Origin: Candidatus Kapaibacterium sp.
GTDB taxonomy: Bacteria > Bacteroidota > Ignavibacteria > Kapaibacteriales > JAEUSM01
Assembly (NCBI GenBank): GCA_016788785.1
Contig: JAEUSM010000012.1
Coordinates: 170,453 to 234,452 of the forward strand
Length of the DNA stretch: 64,000 nt
Direction of reading: 5' to 3'
A model generated the notes under the pieces. That model ran no database searches. It saw only the letters and a program-made list of their open reading frames with translations, and was not told the origin of the DNA. Both the position numbers and the translations under genes were made by a program. Positions 18,246 to 26,697 of the stretch are shown piece by piece; the stretch's first letter is position 1, and each line of letters starts with the position of its first letter.

Positions 18246-18835
18246 TTTCGAATGATTATATACAATCAGTCATTACTGATTCAATAGAAACAAAACAACG
18301 ATTATTAGCAACAGAGACTGAGACCATTATGTCGACAGCTCAAGTACTTATCCAATCCTTAAAACAAGGAGGTACAATCCTTTTTTGTGGAAATGGTGGA
18401 AGTGCAGCAGATTGCCAACATATTGCAGCTGAATTAGTCGTTCGTTTACGAGGAAGCGTCGAACGTCGTGCAATACCAGCAATTGCACTGACGACAGACT
18501 CTTCGATTCTAACAGCTTGTGGCAATGATTATGGATATGATGAAGTATTTGCACGATCGGTAGAAGCTTATGGTAAAAAAGGTGATGTATTAGTTGGAAT
18601 CACAACCAGTGGAAACTCTCCTAATGTTCAAAAAGCAGTAGAAAAAGCAAAATCGCAAGGCGTAATTACCATCGGTTTGCTTGGTGGTAATGGTGGCAAA
18701 CTCAAAAATGAATGTGATCATTCGTTAATTGTGCCATCTACAGTGACAGCAAGAATTCAAGAATCACATATTTTGATAGGTCATATTTGGTGTGAATTAA
18801 TAGAAGAAGCATTATTTCCAGAAAAATTTCTCTAA
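18242..18835 (+). CDS. gmhA: Phosphoheptose (sedoheptulose 7-phosphate) isomerase
   Basis: A 197-residue SIS-domain isomerase that makes D-glycero-D-manno-heptose 7-phosphate, the first step of LPS core heptose synthesis. Signatures: LFCGNGGSAADCQHIAAEL, ALTTDSSILTACGNDYGYD, GITTSGNSPNV and a C-terminal RIQESHILIGHIWCE with metal-binding or catalytic His/Gln/Glu residues. Its presence implies a diderm host with heptose-containing LPS or S-layer sugars. It is translationally coupled to the upstream kinase. Confidence 0.94.
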   Translation: MISNDYIQSVITDSIETKQRLLATETETIMSTAQVLIQSLKQGGTILFCGNGGSAADCQHIAAELVVRLRGSVERRAIPAIALTTDSSILTACGNDYGYDEVFARSVEAYGKKGDVLVGITTSGNSPNVQKAVEKAKSQGVITIGLLGGNGGKLKNECDHSLIVPSTVTARIQESHILIGHIWCELIEEALFPEKFL

Positions 18836-18849
18836 AATTTAGAAGAAAA

Positions 18850-18881
18850 TTTGGTGAAATAAAAAAATCATCGTATATTTG
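18850..18881 (+). promoter_or_regulatory. Promoter of tRNA-Thr
   Basis: TTTG (18850-18853) and TATATTTG (18874-18881), 20 bp apart, match the Bacteroidota promoter consensus. The -7 element ends 19 bp before the first base of the mature tRNA. Confidence 0.75.
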
Positions 18882-18900
18882 TAAGCTTAGTTAAGCGTTT

Positions 18901-18974
18901 GCCACCTTAGCTCAGTTGGTCAGAGCAGCTGATTTGTAATCAGCAGGTCGAGAGTTCGAATCTGTCAGGTGGCT
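18901..18974 (+). tRNA. tRNA-Thr (anticodon TGT)
   Basis: 74 nt. The acceptor stem GCCACCT pairs with AGGTGGC (18967-18973), the anticodon stem GCTGA/TCAGC encloses TTTGTAA with anticodon TGT, and the T-loop GTTCGAATC is standard. CCA is not encoded. From the anticodon stem-loop onward the gene lies inside the left direct repeat of the integrated element, so its 3' half was probably supplied by the element at insertion and the tRNA stays functional. Confidence 0.95.
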
Positions 18975-19023
18975 CTCCCATAATAGGATACTTCAGAAAT
19001 GATGTATCCTATTTTTTTTGGCA
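18933..19023. repeat. Left attachment site (attL)
   Basis: Identical to 45258-45349 except for one substitution (18976 T versus 45301 A) and one T-run length difference. The first 43 bp are identical and cover the tRNA-Thr 3' half; the rest covers the tRNA terminator. Confidence 0.92.
18982..19019 (+). terminator. tRNA-Thr terminator
   Basis: AATAGGATAC (18982-18991) pairs with GTATCCTATT (19004-19013), with an inner TCA-GAAA-TGA hairpin, followed by a run of T. The same structure recurs in the right repeat, where it no longer has a complete tRNA in front of it. Confidence 0.85.
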
Positions 19024-19055
19024 TTCAAGTTAAATTCAAGTCAAATTCAAGTTAA
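19023..19055. repeat. Three tandem 11-bp repeats inside attL
   Basis: ATTCAAGTTAA, ATTCAAGTCAA and ATTCAAGTTAA follow each other without gaps directly inside the left attachment site. The one-helical-turn spacing and position suggest arm-type binding sites for the integrase or for an excisionase; this is inferred. Confidence 0.6.
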
Positions 19056-19282
19056 ATCGAACCATTTTCGATTTTTTCACGCTCTTTTTCTAATTCTATT
19101 GCCAGTCTCTTCTCAACAGATTCTTTGAAGCGAATTGAACTTTTTAATCTTTTGTAGAATGTAGATCTACATATTTTCAATTCAACATACAACTTTTTCA
19201 CCAATCCGTACTTTTCACTCCGCTCAAAAACATTGTCCATCATTGTAGTAACATTGTCCATCATTGTAGTAACATTGTCCAC
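19052..19282 (-). CDS. Small helix-turn-helix-like protein
   Basis: A 76-residue basic protein next to attL, divergent from the late operon. The C-terminal part LYVELKICRSTFYKRLKSSI looks like a helix-turn-helix, followed by a charged helix. The first 18 residues are a repeat of MDNVTTM, encoded by a 21-bp DNA repeat; the GTG at 19282 and ATGs at 19264, 19261, 19243 and 19240 are all possible starts. A real start after the repeats would leave the repeats as promoter DNA. Possible roles are excisionase or late-operon regulator. Weakly supported as a gene. Confidence 0.45.
   Translation of the reverse strand: MDNVTTMMDNVTTMMDNVFERSEKYGLVKKLYVELKICRSTFYKRLKSSIRFKESVEKRLAIELEKEREKIENGSI
19231..19281. 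repeat. 21-bp tandem repeat in the divergent promoter region
   Basis: Two exact copies of a 21-bp unit (19231-19251 and 19252-19272) and the first nine bases of a third. They lie between the small helix-turn-helix gene and the late promoter, so they may be operator copies as well as coding sequence. Confidence 0.7.
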
Positions 19283-19288
19283 CTAAGG

Positions 19289-19318
19289 TTGGAAACGTTC
19301 ATTTCAATCCTATATTTG
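19289..19318 (+). promoter_or_regulatory. Late-operon promoter, possibly giving a leaderless transcript
   Basis: TATATTTG at 19311-19318 matches the -7 consensus, with TTGG at 19289-19292 as a possible -33 element 18 bp upstream. The ATG at 19323 is only 4 bp after the -7 element, so transcription would begin at or next to the start codon. Confidence 0.55.
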
Positions 19319-19322
19319 AGCT

Positions 19323-20111
19323 ATGATTTTGCGTACAGTAAATAATAGTTCAACATGTAATCAACTTGGCTTTATCGAACCTTACTCAGCTTTTGCCCTT
19401 CTAATTGCAGGTAATGTTGCAGCTGGAGAGTTGGTTGAGTGGTTGGAAGAAGATATCAAGAATGATGCTATTACTTTGCAAAATCGAAGTCGCTCTTTGG
19501 ATTCGATACTGGATTACACTTGGAAGGTTCTAAATTACAACTATTGTAAACAGCAAGAAAAACCTCGCTATCTTACACAAACCTGTGGAGCTTTTAACAA
19601 TAAACCTATTTCACGAGATCGCCTCGTTGGTATCTACAATAGTTATGTTGCTGAGGCTCTCAAACATGGTGAATATGTTCACGACCAAAATTGGGAACAA
19701 TCGAATAAAATCATAGATCTTGTTGCGGATACTTCACAACAACCAAAAGAATTGGTTCGAGACTTTCTTCAAGAGTTATATGCTCAATGGCATTATACAC
19801 CAAGACGAGTTTCCACAGATATGTTCATCTACCCAAACAAGACCACAAGTAAAGCAATTGTTAGGCTGGAAGGTAAACAACAAGCAGAATTAGTAGATCA
19901 AGAAGCTCGAAAGGAATATGAGAACAAAGAAAGTTTTTGGAACAAAGTTAAAGATTTCTTTAGTGGTACATGGTCAGGTATACAGACAACTGGAAAAGTT
20001 ATAATGTGGCTTGTCATAGCTTTAGTAATAGGCGTTGGAGCTTTTTTCGCAGGTAAGTTCTTTATAGGTAAAAAAATAGCAACTTCTTCATCTAAATTTT
20101 TAACGGAATGA
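19323..20111 (+). CDS. Tail-anchored membrane protein, first gene of the late operon
   Basis: A 262-residue protein of unknown function. The body is soluble and mixed; a charged segment (about 180-215) precedes one C-terminal membrane helix (VIMWLVIALVIGVGAFFAG) and a short basic tail. No signal peptide. It is followed by a 4-bp overlap with the transglutaminase-like gene. As the first gene of a 16.5-kb transcript rich in the same membrane topology it is a candidate virion membrane protein. I do not recognise a family. Confidence 0.7.
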   Translation: MILRTVNNSSTCNQLGFIEPYSAFALLIAGNVAAGELVEWLEEDIKNDAITLQNRSRSLDSILDYTWKVLNYNYCKQQEKPRYLTQTCGAFNNKPISRDRLVGIYNSYVAEALKHGEYVHDQNWEQSNKIIDLVADTSQQPKELVRDFLQELYAQWHYTPRRVSTDMFIYPNKTTSKAIVRLEGKQQAELVDQEARKEYENKESFWNKVKDFFSGTWSGIQTTGKVIMWLVIALVIGVGAFFAGKFFIGKKIATSSSKFLTE

Positions 20112-20593
20112 GTTCATTTACCTTAAAACGCTTTACACTTTCTGATATTCCTGATGTTGCAGTTGATCAAACAGTTGCACACATGAGACGCTTGGCAATC
20201 ATGGACGCACATAGTCCCGAGTTCAAATCCTTAGCAAGGAAACTTCGTGGAAAAACCAAAATGGAAACCGCAAAGAACATGTTTGATTGGGTAGTAAAAA
20301 ATATTCAATACGAACATGATCCTCCAGAATACGAATATATTACTCGTCCAAAAGCGTTGCTTCAAAAGAGAAAAGAAGATTGTGATGGTATGGCAACCTT
20401 ACTTGCAACGCTCTTTAAAACAGTTGGAATTGAGTGTTACTTCAAAGTCATTGCATGGAGAATCCAAAATTTTACCCATGTTTACTTGACCGCAAAATTA
20501 TCGAACAAAGGGTGGTCTCCTATAGATCCAGTATTGAAAATATTTGGACAACAAAAAGACGGCATAAAAAGACACAAAATTTATAAGGTATAG
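20108..20593 (+). CDS. Transglutaminase-like cysteine protease domain protein
   Basis: A 161-residue protein that is almost entirely a transglutaminase-superfamily domain. The triad is visible: Cys92 (KEDCDGMATLL), His124 (NFTHVYL) and Asp140 (SPIDPV), in the usual order and spacing, preceded by the DWVVKNIQYEHDPP strand region. Bacterial members are mostly cysteine proteases or amide-cleaving enzymes. In a virion operon it could mature a structural protein, cross-link the shell or open peptide cross-links of the cell wall; which is not known. Confidence 0.82.
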   Translation: MSSFTLKRFTLSDIPDVAVDQTVAHMRRLAIMDAHSPEFKSLARKLRGKTKMETAKNMFDWVVKNIQYEHDPPEYEYITRPKALLQKRKEDCDGMATLLATLFKTVGIECYFKVIAWRIQNFTHVYLTAKLSNKGWSPIDPVLKIFGQQKDGIKRHKIYKV

Positions 20594-20597
20594 AAAA

Positions 20598-20723
20598 ATG
20601 GGATGTAATTGTAACACTCCTCAGTTAAGTGATGGAACTTGTAAAAACTTAGATAGTTTCGTTACAAAATTTCGCTATCCAGTCATTGCTGGTTTAGTTT
20701 TACTTCTCTTATTGAAGAAATAA
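20598..20723 (+). CDS. Small membrane protein (41 aa)
   Basis: The ATG at 20598 opens a 41-codon frame that fills the gap between its neighbours, ending 1 bp before the next ATG. It begins MGCNCNTPQ and ends with one hydrophobic helix (YPVIAGLVLLLLLKK). The C-terminal anchor is the same topology as its neighbours. Function unknown. Confidence 0.65.
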   Translation: MGCNCNTPQLSDGTCKNLDSFVTKFRYPVIAGLVLLLLLKK

Positions 20724-20724
20724 C

Positions 20725-21198
20725 ATGGGACAATTAGTCACTCTTGAAGATAACATTTCTCCTCGCACAAATTGCCGTTGTGGTGGTCGTTGCGGTGGGA
20801 GATGTGGGTGTAAAAATAGGTCAAGTATTCCAATTATCAACAATAACATAAACATTGGCAATCAATCAAGATCTAATTATCAACCTACTCCTGTCATTCC
20901 TGCTCAAGTGACCCCGGCTCAAGTAACAACACCAATTGTTACACCTCAAGGTCAAGAAAGGAATGAAATTTATAATTATAATCAAAGGAGCTATGATAGC
21001 AATCAAGCCCCTTTACCTGCACCAGCTGCAATTCCTACACCCGTGCAGAAACAAAGAATTGTTCAAGTTCCTATAACACAAAGACGTGTTGTAAGAACTG
21101 CTACTCAAAAGGTAGTAAAAAAATCTCCCGTTGGAAGAAAATTGTTTGTACTGCCCAAAAAATATGTAAACCGTAACATACGAGCTGAATTTACATGA
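20725..21198 (+). CDS. Cys/Gly-rich N-terminus, basic C-terminus protein
   Basis: A 157-residue protein of unknown function. Residues 15-31 are a CRCGGRCGGRCGC cluster that could bind metal or form disulphides. The middle is a Pro/Gln/Thr-rich linker, and the C-terminal 40 residues are strongly basic (RRVVRTATQKVVKKSPVGRK), which may bind DNA or phospholipid. No membrane helix. It overlaps the giant gene by 4 bp. Confidence 0.7.
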   Translation: MGQLVTLEDNISPRTNCRCGGRCGGRCGCKNRSSIPIINNNINIGNQSRSNYQPTPVIPAQVTPAQVTTPIVTPQGQERNEIYNYNQRSYDSNQAPLPAPAAIPTPVQKQRIVQVPITQRRVVRTATQKVVKKSPVGRKLFVLPKKYVNRNIRAEFT

Positions 21199-24100
21199 AA
21201 GCACCTGAAATACTTTCGAAGCAAATTATTTGCCTCGCACGAAATGAAATCGAATTGCCAAAAGGTGATTGTTCAGACCGTGTTCGAGAGTATTGGACTG
21301 TTGCCGGTAGCCCAACCCAATGGAATCCACCTAAGTGTGACCCATGGTGTGTTGCCTTTGTTCTGTTTATTTTACGCATTGCTTTTGAAAAATTGAAGGC
21401 AACTAACACACAATGGGAAAAGTACAAAGCATCTGTTACTTGGGGTAATGCTACTGATACAGCAAGAATATTCAAAAAACTGGGTATTCCAATGTATAGA
21501 GCTACTGACGGATTTGTTCCGTCGCCTGGAATGATCTACTGGAGGAATAGACTACCTCTTACTGCAAATGAAAAACCAGGAAAAGAGTTTGACGCTGATA
21601 ACGAGAAACGTTCAGGTCATTTAGGTATTACCGACGTATTTGATGGAAATATCAACACAATTGACGGCAATGCAGGATATGGCAACCAAGCAGATACTAC
21701 GAGAGCAAGTAAATATACTAAACAAGAAGCATCCGACCTAAGAATGGTTTACTTTGATGTCGCTTCATTTTTTGATATTGATCCATCATTGTTTGTAGAT
21801 TGCGACGTCCCACCTCCTCCTGCGGAAGAATTTGGACCACCTCCTCCACCACCAGGCGATTCTATTGTTCCTCCAACGCCACCGAATGGTGAAAACAATA
21901 ATCCTCCAACACCATGTGTTTCGACAGAATGGCGTCCAAGCGTAGATTATTGCGAAGGAACAAAATTTAAACAAGTTGACAATTGTGGTAATGTTCGTGA
22001 AGTCGTTGGGAAAAAACCGTGTAACACGCAAGTGTTCTGCCCTCCTGGAACTGTTTATAATAGCAATACTGGAGAATGTAAAGAACCTTGCAACGACGAA
22101 GTTTGGAATCCTCCAATTCCTTCTAACCTATGCAACAATAGTTCATTTTTGCAAACTTCCAATTGTGGAAACACAAGGGTTGTAAAGGGTGTAAAAGAAT
22201 GCAATACTCCAAATGAATTTGGTAAATGCTCTTGTACGATGCCAACTATCAATATTCGTGTAAAAAACTCATGCACTCCTGCTCCATCTATGACCAATTC
22301 GAATATACAAAGAAATGAGTTTGATAGAGTAGCAAGACTTAGCGATGGGAACAATCTTCTTGAAGATATTCAAAATCTTGCTCAAAAATATGGAATCCAA
22401 CGAGCAAGAACAATTGGTGAATATATTTCTAATATTCAGAACCTTGATATTTCAAAATTGCCGAACAAAGAACAATTCCTAACAGACATACAAGATTTAG
22501 CGACTAAGTACAAAAACTCTACTGAATTATCAGATAAGGCTATCGGAATGAGTTTGCAACTAATTGTAGACCGTTACGCAAAAGCTGGAACAGATGGTTC
22601 AAAGAACTTTGTAAAACATTGTGTTCAGCAATTTGAAATCAAGGTAACGAATAGAACCAAACATTTCAGTATGCTCTCTTCATTAAATGAGCAAGGTAAA
22701 CCTGCAATTGCTGGTGCTATCATGCGAGTAGGTGACAAAGCTTGGGGAATGCGACCTGACGAACGCCCAAACAGTGAACCTATAAAAGTAAATTCACGTG
22801 AAGAAGCTTTAGCTTTAGGAAGAAATGAACAAGGTTACGCACTTTCTAAAGATGAGAATCTTGCACAGAATGACGCTTTATTTTGGATTGCAGGAGCAAA
22901 TGAAGCTCCAAAAGGTAATGGTAAATATTTAACACCTGAAACTTCTTCTGCCAGTAGAGCATTGGCTACTGGTGTTTTTTGCGATAAAAATGGTAATGCG
23001 TTTTTCTGCGTAAGTGATTTTGATGATCGCCATAAACTGTATATGAAAAATAGGGTATATGGAGAACGTGTTTGCTTTTTTACTTCTGAAGACTTCAAAC
23101 AAGGAAATTGGGAACGACGCAGACAAGAAGCCGCTTTGATTTATGTACACCCACAAAAAGCTGGTGGACGTTACAAGCAACCTATGAATAAAGATGTAGG
23201 TCCTTGGGAAAAAATTCGACTACGTACGAACGACTTTTTTGAGCCATATCATTATGGATATAGTTTTAACAAAGTTTTTAATGCAGATGAACGAGCTTTC
23301 ATTGATTCTATCGTAAATTCCATACATAGTGGTAATTTCTACTTAGTGATGGAACATATTGAATCCAAAGGTAAAAAATGGGATTTCAATTTTGTATTCT
23401 TGATGGAAGTAAACAATGCAGGTTTGTCTTGGAATATGGTTCTCAAAATTGTTGCTAACTATGTATTACCGTTAGTTTCAACCGCTCTCAATGTTATATT
23501 TCCAGGCATGGGTGCCGTCTTGCAACAAGCTATCTCTATTGGAATGAAGGTCGTTGCAGATGCTCTCAACAAAATAGCCGATGGAATAGCTATCACTTTA
23601 GATTTTGCGGTCGCAGGTATATTTGAGATTGTCAAAGCGACTTTACCAAAAGATATGCAAAGTTATGCAGACAGTGGCTTGAACGCATACAATGCAGTAC
23701 GATCAGGTGATTATGCAAAATTAGCTTCATCACTCGGTGCTATGGTACCTCCTGAATTTAGACAACAATTCAACAAAGCGCTGAATGAGGGTGTGATTGG
23801 TGATGTAATGAAGTATGTAAAAACAAATGTTGATAACATTAAACAAACAGTAACTTCATTTGTCAACATCACACTTCCAAATAGCATGTCTTCGATGTTG
23901 TCAGATGTTGGTATTCAAAAGTTCAACAACGATATTATTTCTGGAGCTTCAACACTTTTTACTGCAAAAGACCCAGCAGGCCGTGCAGGAATGACCAATT
24001 TGTTCACCTCACTTGCACAGGGAGGAATACCGAATATTCTTGCACCACAGTTGTCGAATTTACAAAGTGTGGTTCAAGGTCAATTAAAATTAAATGTAGC

Positions 24101-25874
24101 TCAAATAGACGCATTTACACGGCTTTCAGCAGGATTAGACGAAATCCCATCTGATGTTTTTGAATCATTTGCCGTAGAAGGAATCAAACAAGTTGCAAAA
24201 ACTGCAGGTCAATCCTTTGTGGTTATGCCTGAAGGTTTCGACAAAGAACGTGAAGAATGTATCGGCAAACAACTTGCTGAAGAACTCGCAGAAGATGGAA
24301 TAATGGTAGTGCTTCGTGGTGCTGAAATTCCTACATCTTCTTCAGCACCTCGTTCTGCAGGAGGTACGAACTTTGGAACGAATTCTGGAACAAATGGCGG
24401 TGGCAATAGTTCTTCGGGCAATAGTTCGCAAGGACAAACCACCAATTGTCCACCGCCAGTTATTAACTTGAATGTTGAATCATGGAAATGGACACCGTGT
24501 TTAGATGATGTAGATATTCATAATGAATTTGATAAAATTACATACCGTTCAGTCTCTGTTAGACCAGATCCAAACGATCCATTATTTAATGCAAATTATA
24601 CACCACAAACACCCTTGTTGCCCCAAAATCAACCACAACAGTTACGAGATCGAAGAAAAGAGAATGTTGAGCTTTGGCTAAAGGGTGTCGGTGGTTTTTC
24701 TAGCCAAAATATTGCTGATTATCTTTCCAAAAGAAAAGCAATCAAACTATTTGAAATTCCTATAGATCAACCTACAAACGATCCTTCATTCAATCCAATT
24801 CTTGGAGATGGTAATGTGGGATTATTACTGTATTCTGCTGGTAGCGATTACGATATTGCAAGAGCTTCTTTTGTCCCTGCAATGCAACGCATATTGGGTG
24901 AATGGGATTATATGATTACCTACGGAATGAAGACTGAAGCTGAAATACCTGATATGGTTCAAATCATATCTAATTTGGCAAATAATGTTCGTGGTCGCTT
25001 TAATCTCGCTGGTTTACATCTTAATGATGGTGAAACGTGCGATGCACATTGCCGTGATATTCGCAAATTGTACTTTGCTATAAAAAGTTTGAACAAAGCT
25101 CCAAACGGAGCTTATCAAAAAGATTATACACGTGAATTTGAAATGATCATGCGAGAGTTGGAGCAATTAAAGAACAAACAAACAACTTGCGACACATCAC
25201 AAATACGAAGTGAACTTCAAAACTTCTATAAATTTCAAACACAACAATACAATGAAGTTTTGAGTAGAATTGCAAACTTAAAAATGATTTGTCCACAAAA
25301 CCAAGATTATGCTCAAAACTTCAAACGAATTGAAGAGTTGTTGGCAAAAATTAATACTCCAACTGGACAAGATTACTCCAAAGAGTTTGAAGCATTACGA
25401 AATGAACTTTCTTTGCTTCGAAATAAACCTGATAATCATTTCAAAGCAGAATTTGATAAAGCGTACGAATTGCTTCGTGAATCCACTCCATCAAAAGAAA
25501 CTATTATTGAACGAATAAAAGAAGTTCCTTCAAGCAATGATGCTCTTTTAGAACGATTAAAACTACTTGAATTGAAATTGGATTCAAGACAAATACCCAA
25601 CGAAAATAAAACTGAAATTCTAAAAGAGTTGATCACTGTTCGTGAAAACATCATACATAAAATTGAAACAAACGAGATTGATTCAACCGCTTCCTACGAA
25701 TTACCTACAGTTGTAGAAATTCAAGAAAAAGCAAACAGATATTCCCGTACTTCAAGAAGTACAAATAGCTCCTATTCATCTGAATGGGGACGACCTAAAT
25801 TAGTAATTTATGAATACCCTGACAAATGTTGCCCAACACCAATAGAAGGCAATGATTGTTGTGAATTTGGATAA
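21195..25874 (+). CDS. Giant CHAP-domain protein (1559 aa), candidate spike or entry protein
   Basis: The largest element gene. Residues 1-180 look like a CHAP-type peptidoglycan hydrolase: Cys52 (DPWCVAF), His142 (SGHLGIT) and TIDGNAG. Then come a proline-rich hinge (about 200-235) and two cysteine-rich repeats (about 240-350) that share the pattern W-P...C...F-x-Q-x-x-N-C-G-N...C-N. A long middle region includes a hydrophobic, helix-rich stretch (about 750-860), followed by a Gly/Ser/Asn linker near 1060 and a heptad-like C-terminal third with repeated EFE-x-x-REL-x-x-L-x-NK. Layout suggests a multidomain host-contact and wall-penetration protein. No tail tape-measure features are evident. 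Only the CHAP domain is assigned. Confidence 0.72.
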   Translation: MKAPEILSKQIICLARNEIELPKGDCSDRVREYWTVAGSPTQWNPPKCDPWCVAFVLFILRIAFEKLKATNTQWEKYKASVTWGNATDTARIFKKLGIPMYRATDGFVPSPGMIYWRNRLPLTANEKPGKEFDADNEKRSGHLGITDVFDGNINTIDGNAGYGNQADTTRASKYTKQEASDLRMVYFDVASFFDIDPSLFVDCDVPPPPAEEFGPPPPPPGDSIVPPTPPNGENNNPPTPCVSTEWRPSVDYCEGTKFKQVDNCGNVREVVGKKPCNTQVFCPPGTVYNSNTGECKEPCNDEVWNPPIPSNLCNNSSFLQTSNCGNTRVVKGVKECNTPNEFGKCSCTMPTINIRVKNSCTPAPSMTNSNIQRNEFDRVARLSDGNNLLEDIQNLAQKYGIQRARTIGEYISNIQNLDISKLPNKEQFLTDIQDLATKYKNSTELSDKAIGMSLQLIVDRYAKAGTDGSKNFVKHCVQQFEIKVTNRTKHFSMLSSLNEQGKPAIAGAIMRVGDKAWGMRPDERPNSEPIKVNSREEALALGRNEQGYALSKDENLAQNDALFWIAGANEAPKGNGKYLTPETSSASRALATGVFCDKNGNAFFCVSDFDDRHKLYMKNRVYGERVCFFTSEDFKQGNWERRRQEAALIYVHPQKAGGRYKQPMNKDVGPWEKIRLRTNDFFEPYHYGYSFNKVFNADERAFIDSIVNSIHSGNFYLVMEHIESKGKKWDFNFVFLMEVNNAGLSWNMVLKIVANYVLPLVSTALNVIFPGMGAVLQQAISIGMKVVADALNKIADGIAITLDFAVAGIFEIVKATLPKDMQSYADSGLNAYNAVRSGDYAKLASSLGAMVPPEFRQQFNKALNEGVIGDVMKYVKTNVDNIKQTVTSFVNITLPNSMSSMLSDVGIQKFNNDIISGASTLFTAKDPAGRAGMTNLFTSLAQGGIPNILAPQLSNLQSVVQGQLKLNVAQIDAFTRLSAGLDEIPSDVFESFAVEGIKQVAKTAGQSFVVMPEGFDKEREECIGKQLAEELAEDGIMVVLRGAEIPTSSSAPRSAGGTNFGTNSGTNGGGNSSSGNSSQGQTTNCPPPVINLNVESWKWTPCLDDVDIHNEFDKITYRSVSVRPDPNDPLFNANYTPQTPLLPQNQPQQLRDRRKENVELWLKGVGGFSSQNIADYLSKRKAIKLFEIPIDQPTNDPSFNPILGDGNVGLLLYSAGSDYDIARASFVPAMQRILGEWDYMITYGMKTEAEIPDMVQIISNLANNVRGRFNLAGLHLNDGETCDAHCRDIRKLYFAIKSLNKAPNGAYQKDYTREFEMIMRELEQLKNKQTTCDTSQIRSELQNFYKFQTQQYNEVLSRIANLKMICPQNQDYAQNFKRIEELLAKINTPTGQDYSKEFEALRNELSLLRNKPDNHFKAEFDKAYELLRESTPSKETIIERIKEVPSSNDALLERLKLLELKLDSRQIPNENKTEILKELITVRENIIHKIETNEIDSTASYELPTVVEIQEKANRYSRTSRSTNSSYSSEWGRPKLVIYEYPDKCCPTPIEGNDCCEFG

Positions 25875-25879
25875 TATCA

Positions 25880-26404
25880 ATGGCAACTTATTTTTTAAGC
25901 GACGCAGGTGGTGGCAATACTGATGCAGGATTTGATTGGCAAAATCTTGCGAGAGAAATTTACGAACAAGTGGAACAACGTTTTTTGCGACGTGATAATG
26001 TTCCTAATGGTGATGGTCGTGGAGCTGGAACAGGTACTGGCAGTGGAACTGGGACTACCCCGAGGGGAGGTAGTGGTACAGTTCCACCTGGCTCTACACC
26101 TTTTCGAGTAAAGAATGTTGATATGCCGTATGATTTGGCACCATCGACAGTTGATTTAGTTATACAAAGAAATGTATATGAGACACGGAAATTGGGTTGT
26201 GAAGAATTTCTCAATAGAACTCCTGAACAAGATAAATACTTGCGACAGAATACACGTGCCTATAAACAATTAAATAGTTTATGTAACAATAGTTACGACC
26301 CTGAAATTGAAAAAATTTGGGGAATTAGAAAAGAGTTCTTTTGGGGTGGATTAGGACTTGCTCTCTTATGGATGTTTGTAATCCCAAATAAAGGAAAAGA
26401 ATAA
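25880..26404 (+). CDS. Tail-anchored protein with Gly-rich linker
   Basis: A 174-residue protein: N-terminal acidic helix region, a Gly/Thr/Pro-rich linker (about 45-75), a soluble segment with several Cys, and a C-terminal membrane helix (FFWGGLGLALLWMFVIP). Function unknown. The stop overlaps the next start in an ATAATG junction. Confidence 0.7.
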   Translation: MATYFLSDAGGGNTDAGFDWQNLAREIYEQVEQRFLRRDNVPNGDGRGAGTGTGSGTGTTPRGGSGTVPPGSTPFRVKNVDMPYDLAPSTVDLVIQRNVYETRKLGCEEFLNRTPEQDKYLRQNTRAYKQLNSLCNNSYDPEIEKIWGIRKEFFWGGLGLALLWMFVIPNKGKE

Positions 26405-26688
26405 TGGCTCTCTATTACACAGGCGGAACAAGTGCTGGCTCACTTGCAGATGCAATTTCAATCAACGTTCCAAAAGAAGATGAATTTTCTTTTCAAGGGA
26501 ACGAAAATGTTCAAGCTCCATGGCAACCGTTACCAGGTCAACGTCCTGGCGGTGTGTTACCAATGCCAAACGAAGTAGTTGTTTATGAAAACGAAGAAGA
26601 AACTTTCTTCCTTGGATTACCCTTAAAACAATGGTTAATCTTTGGAGCTGTAAGTATTCTTGCATATCTATTCTTTTTTAAAGACTAA
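26404..26688 (+). CDS. Tail-anchored small protein (94 aa)
   Basis: A short soluble N-terminus rich in Pro and Gln, then one C-terminal membrane helix (KQWLIFGAVSILAYLFFF). No recognised family. Same topology as the proteins around it. Confidence 0.68.
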   Translation: MALYYTGGTSAGSLADAISINVPKEDEFSFQGNENVQAPWQPLPGQRPGGVLPMPNEVVVYENEEETFFLGLPLKQWLIFGAVSILAYLFFFKD

Positions 26689-26697
26689 TTAATTAGT

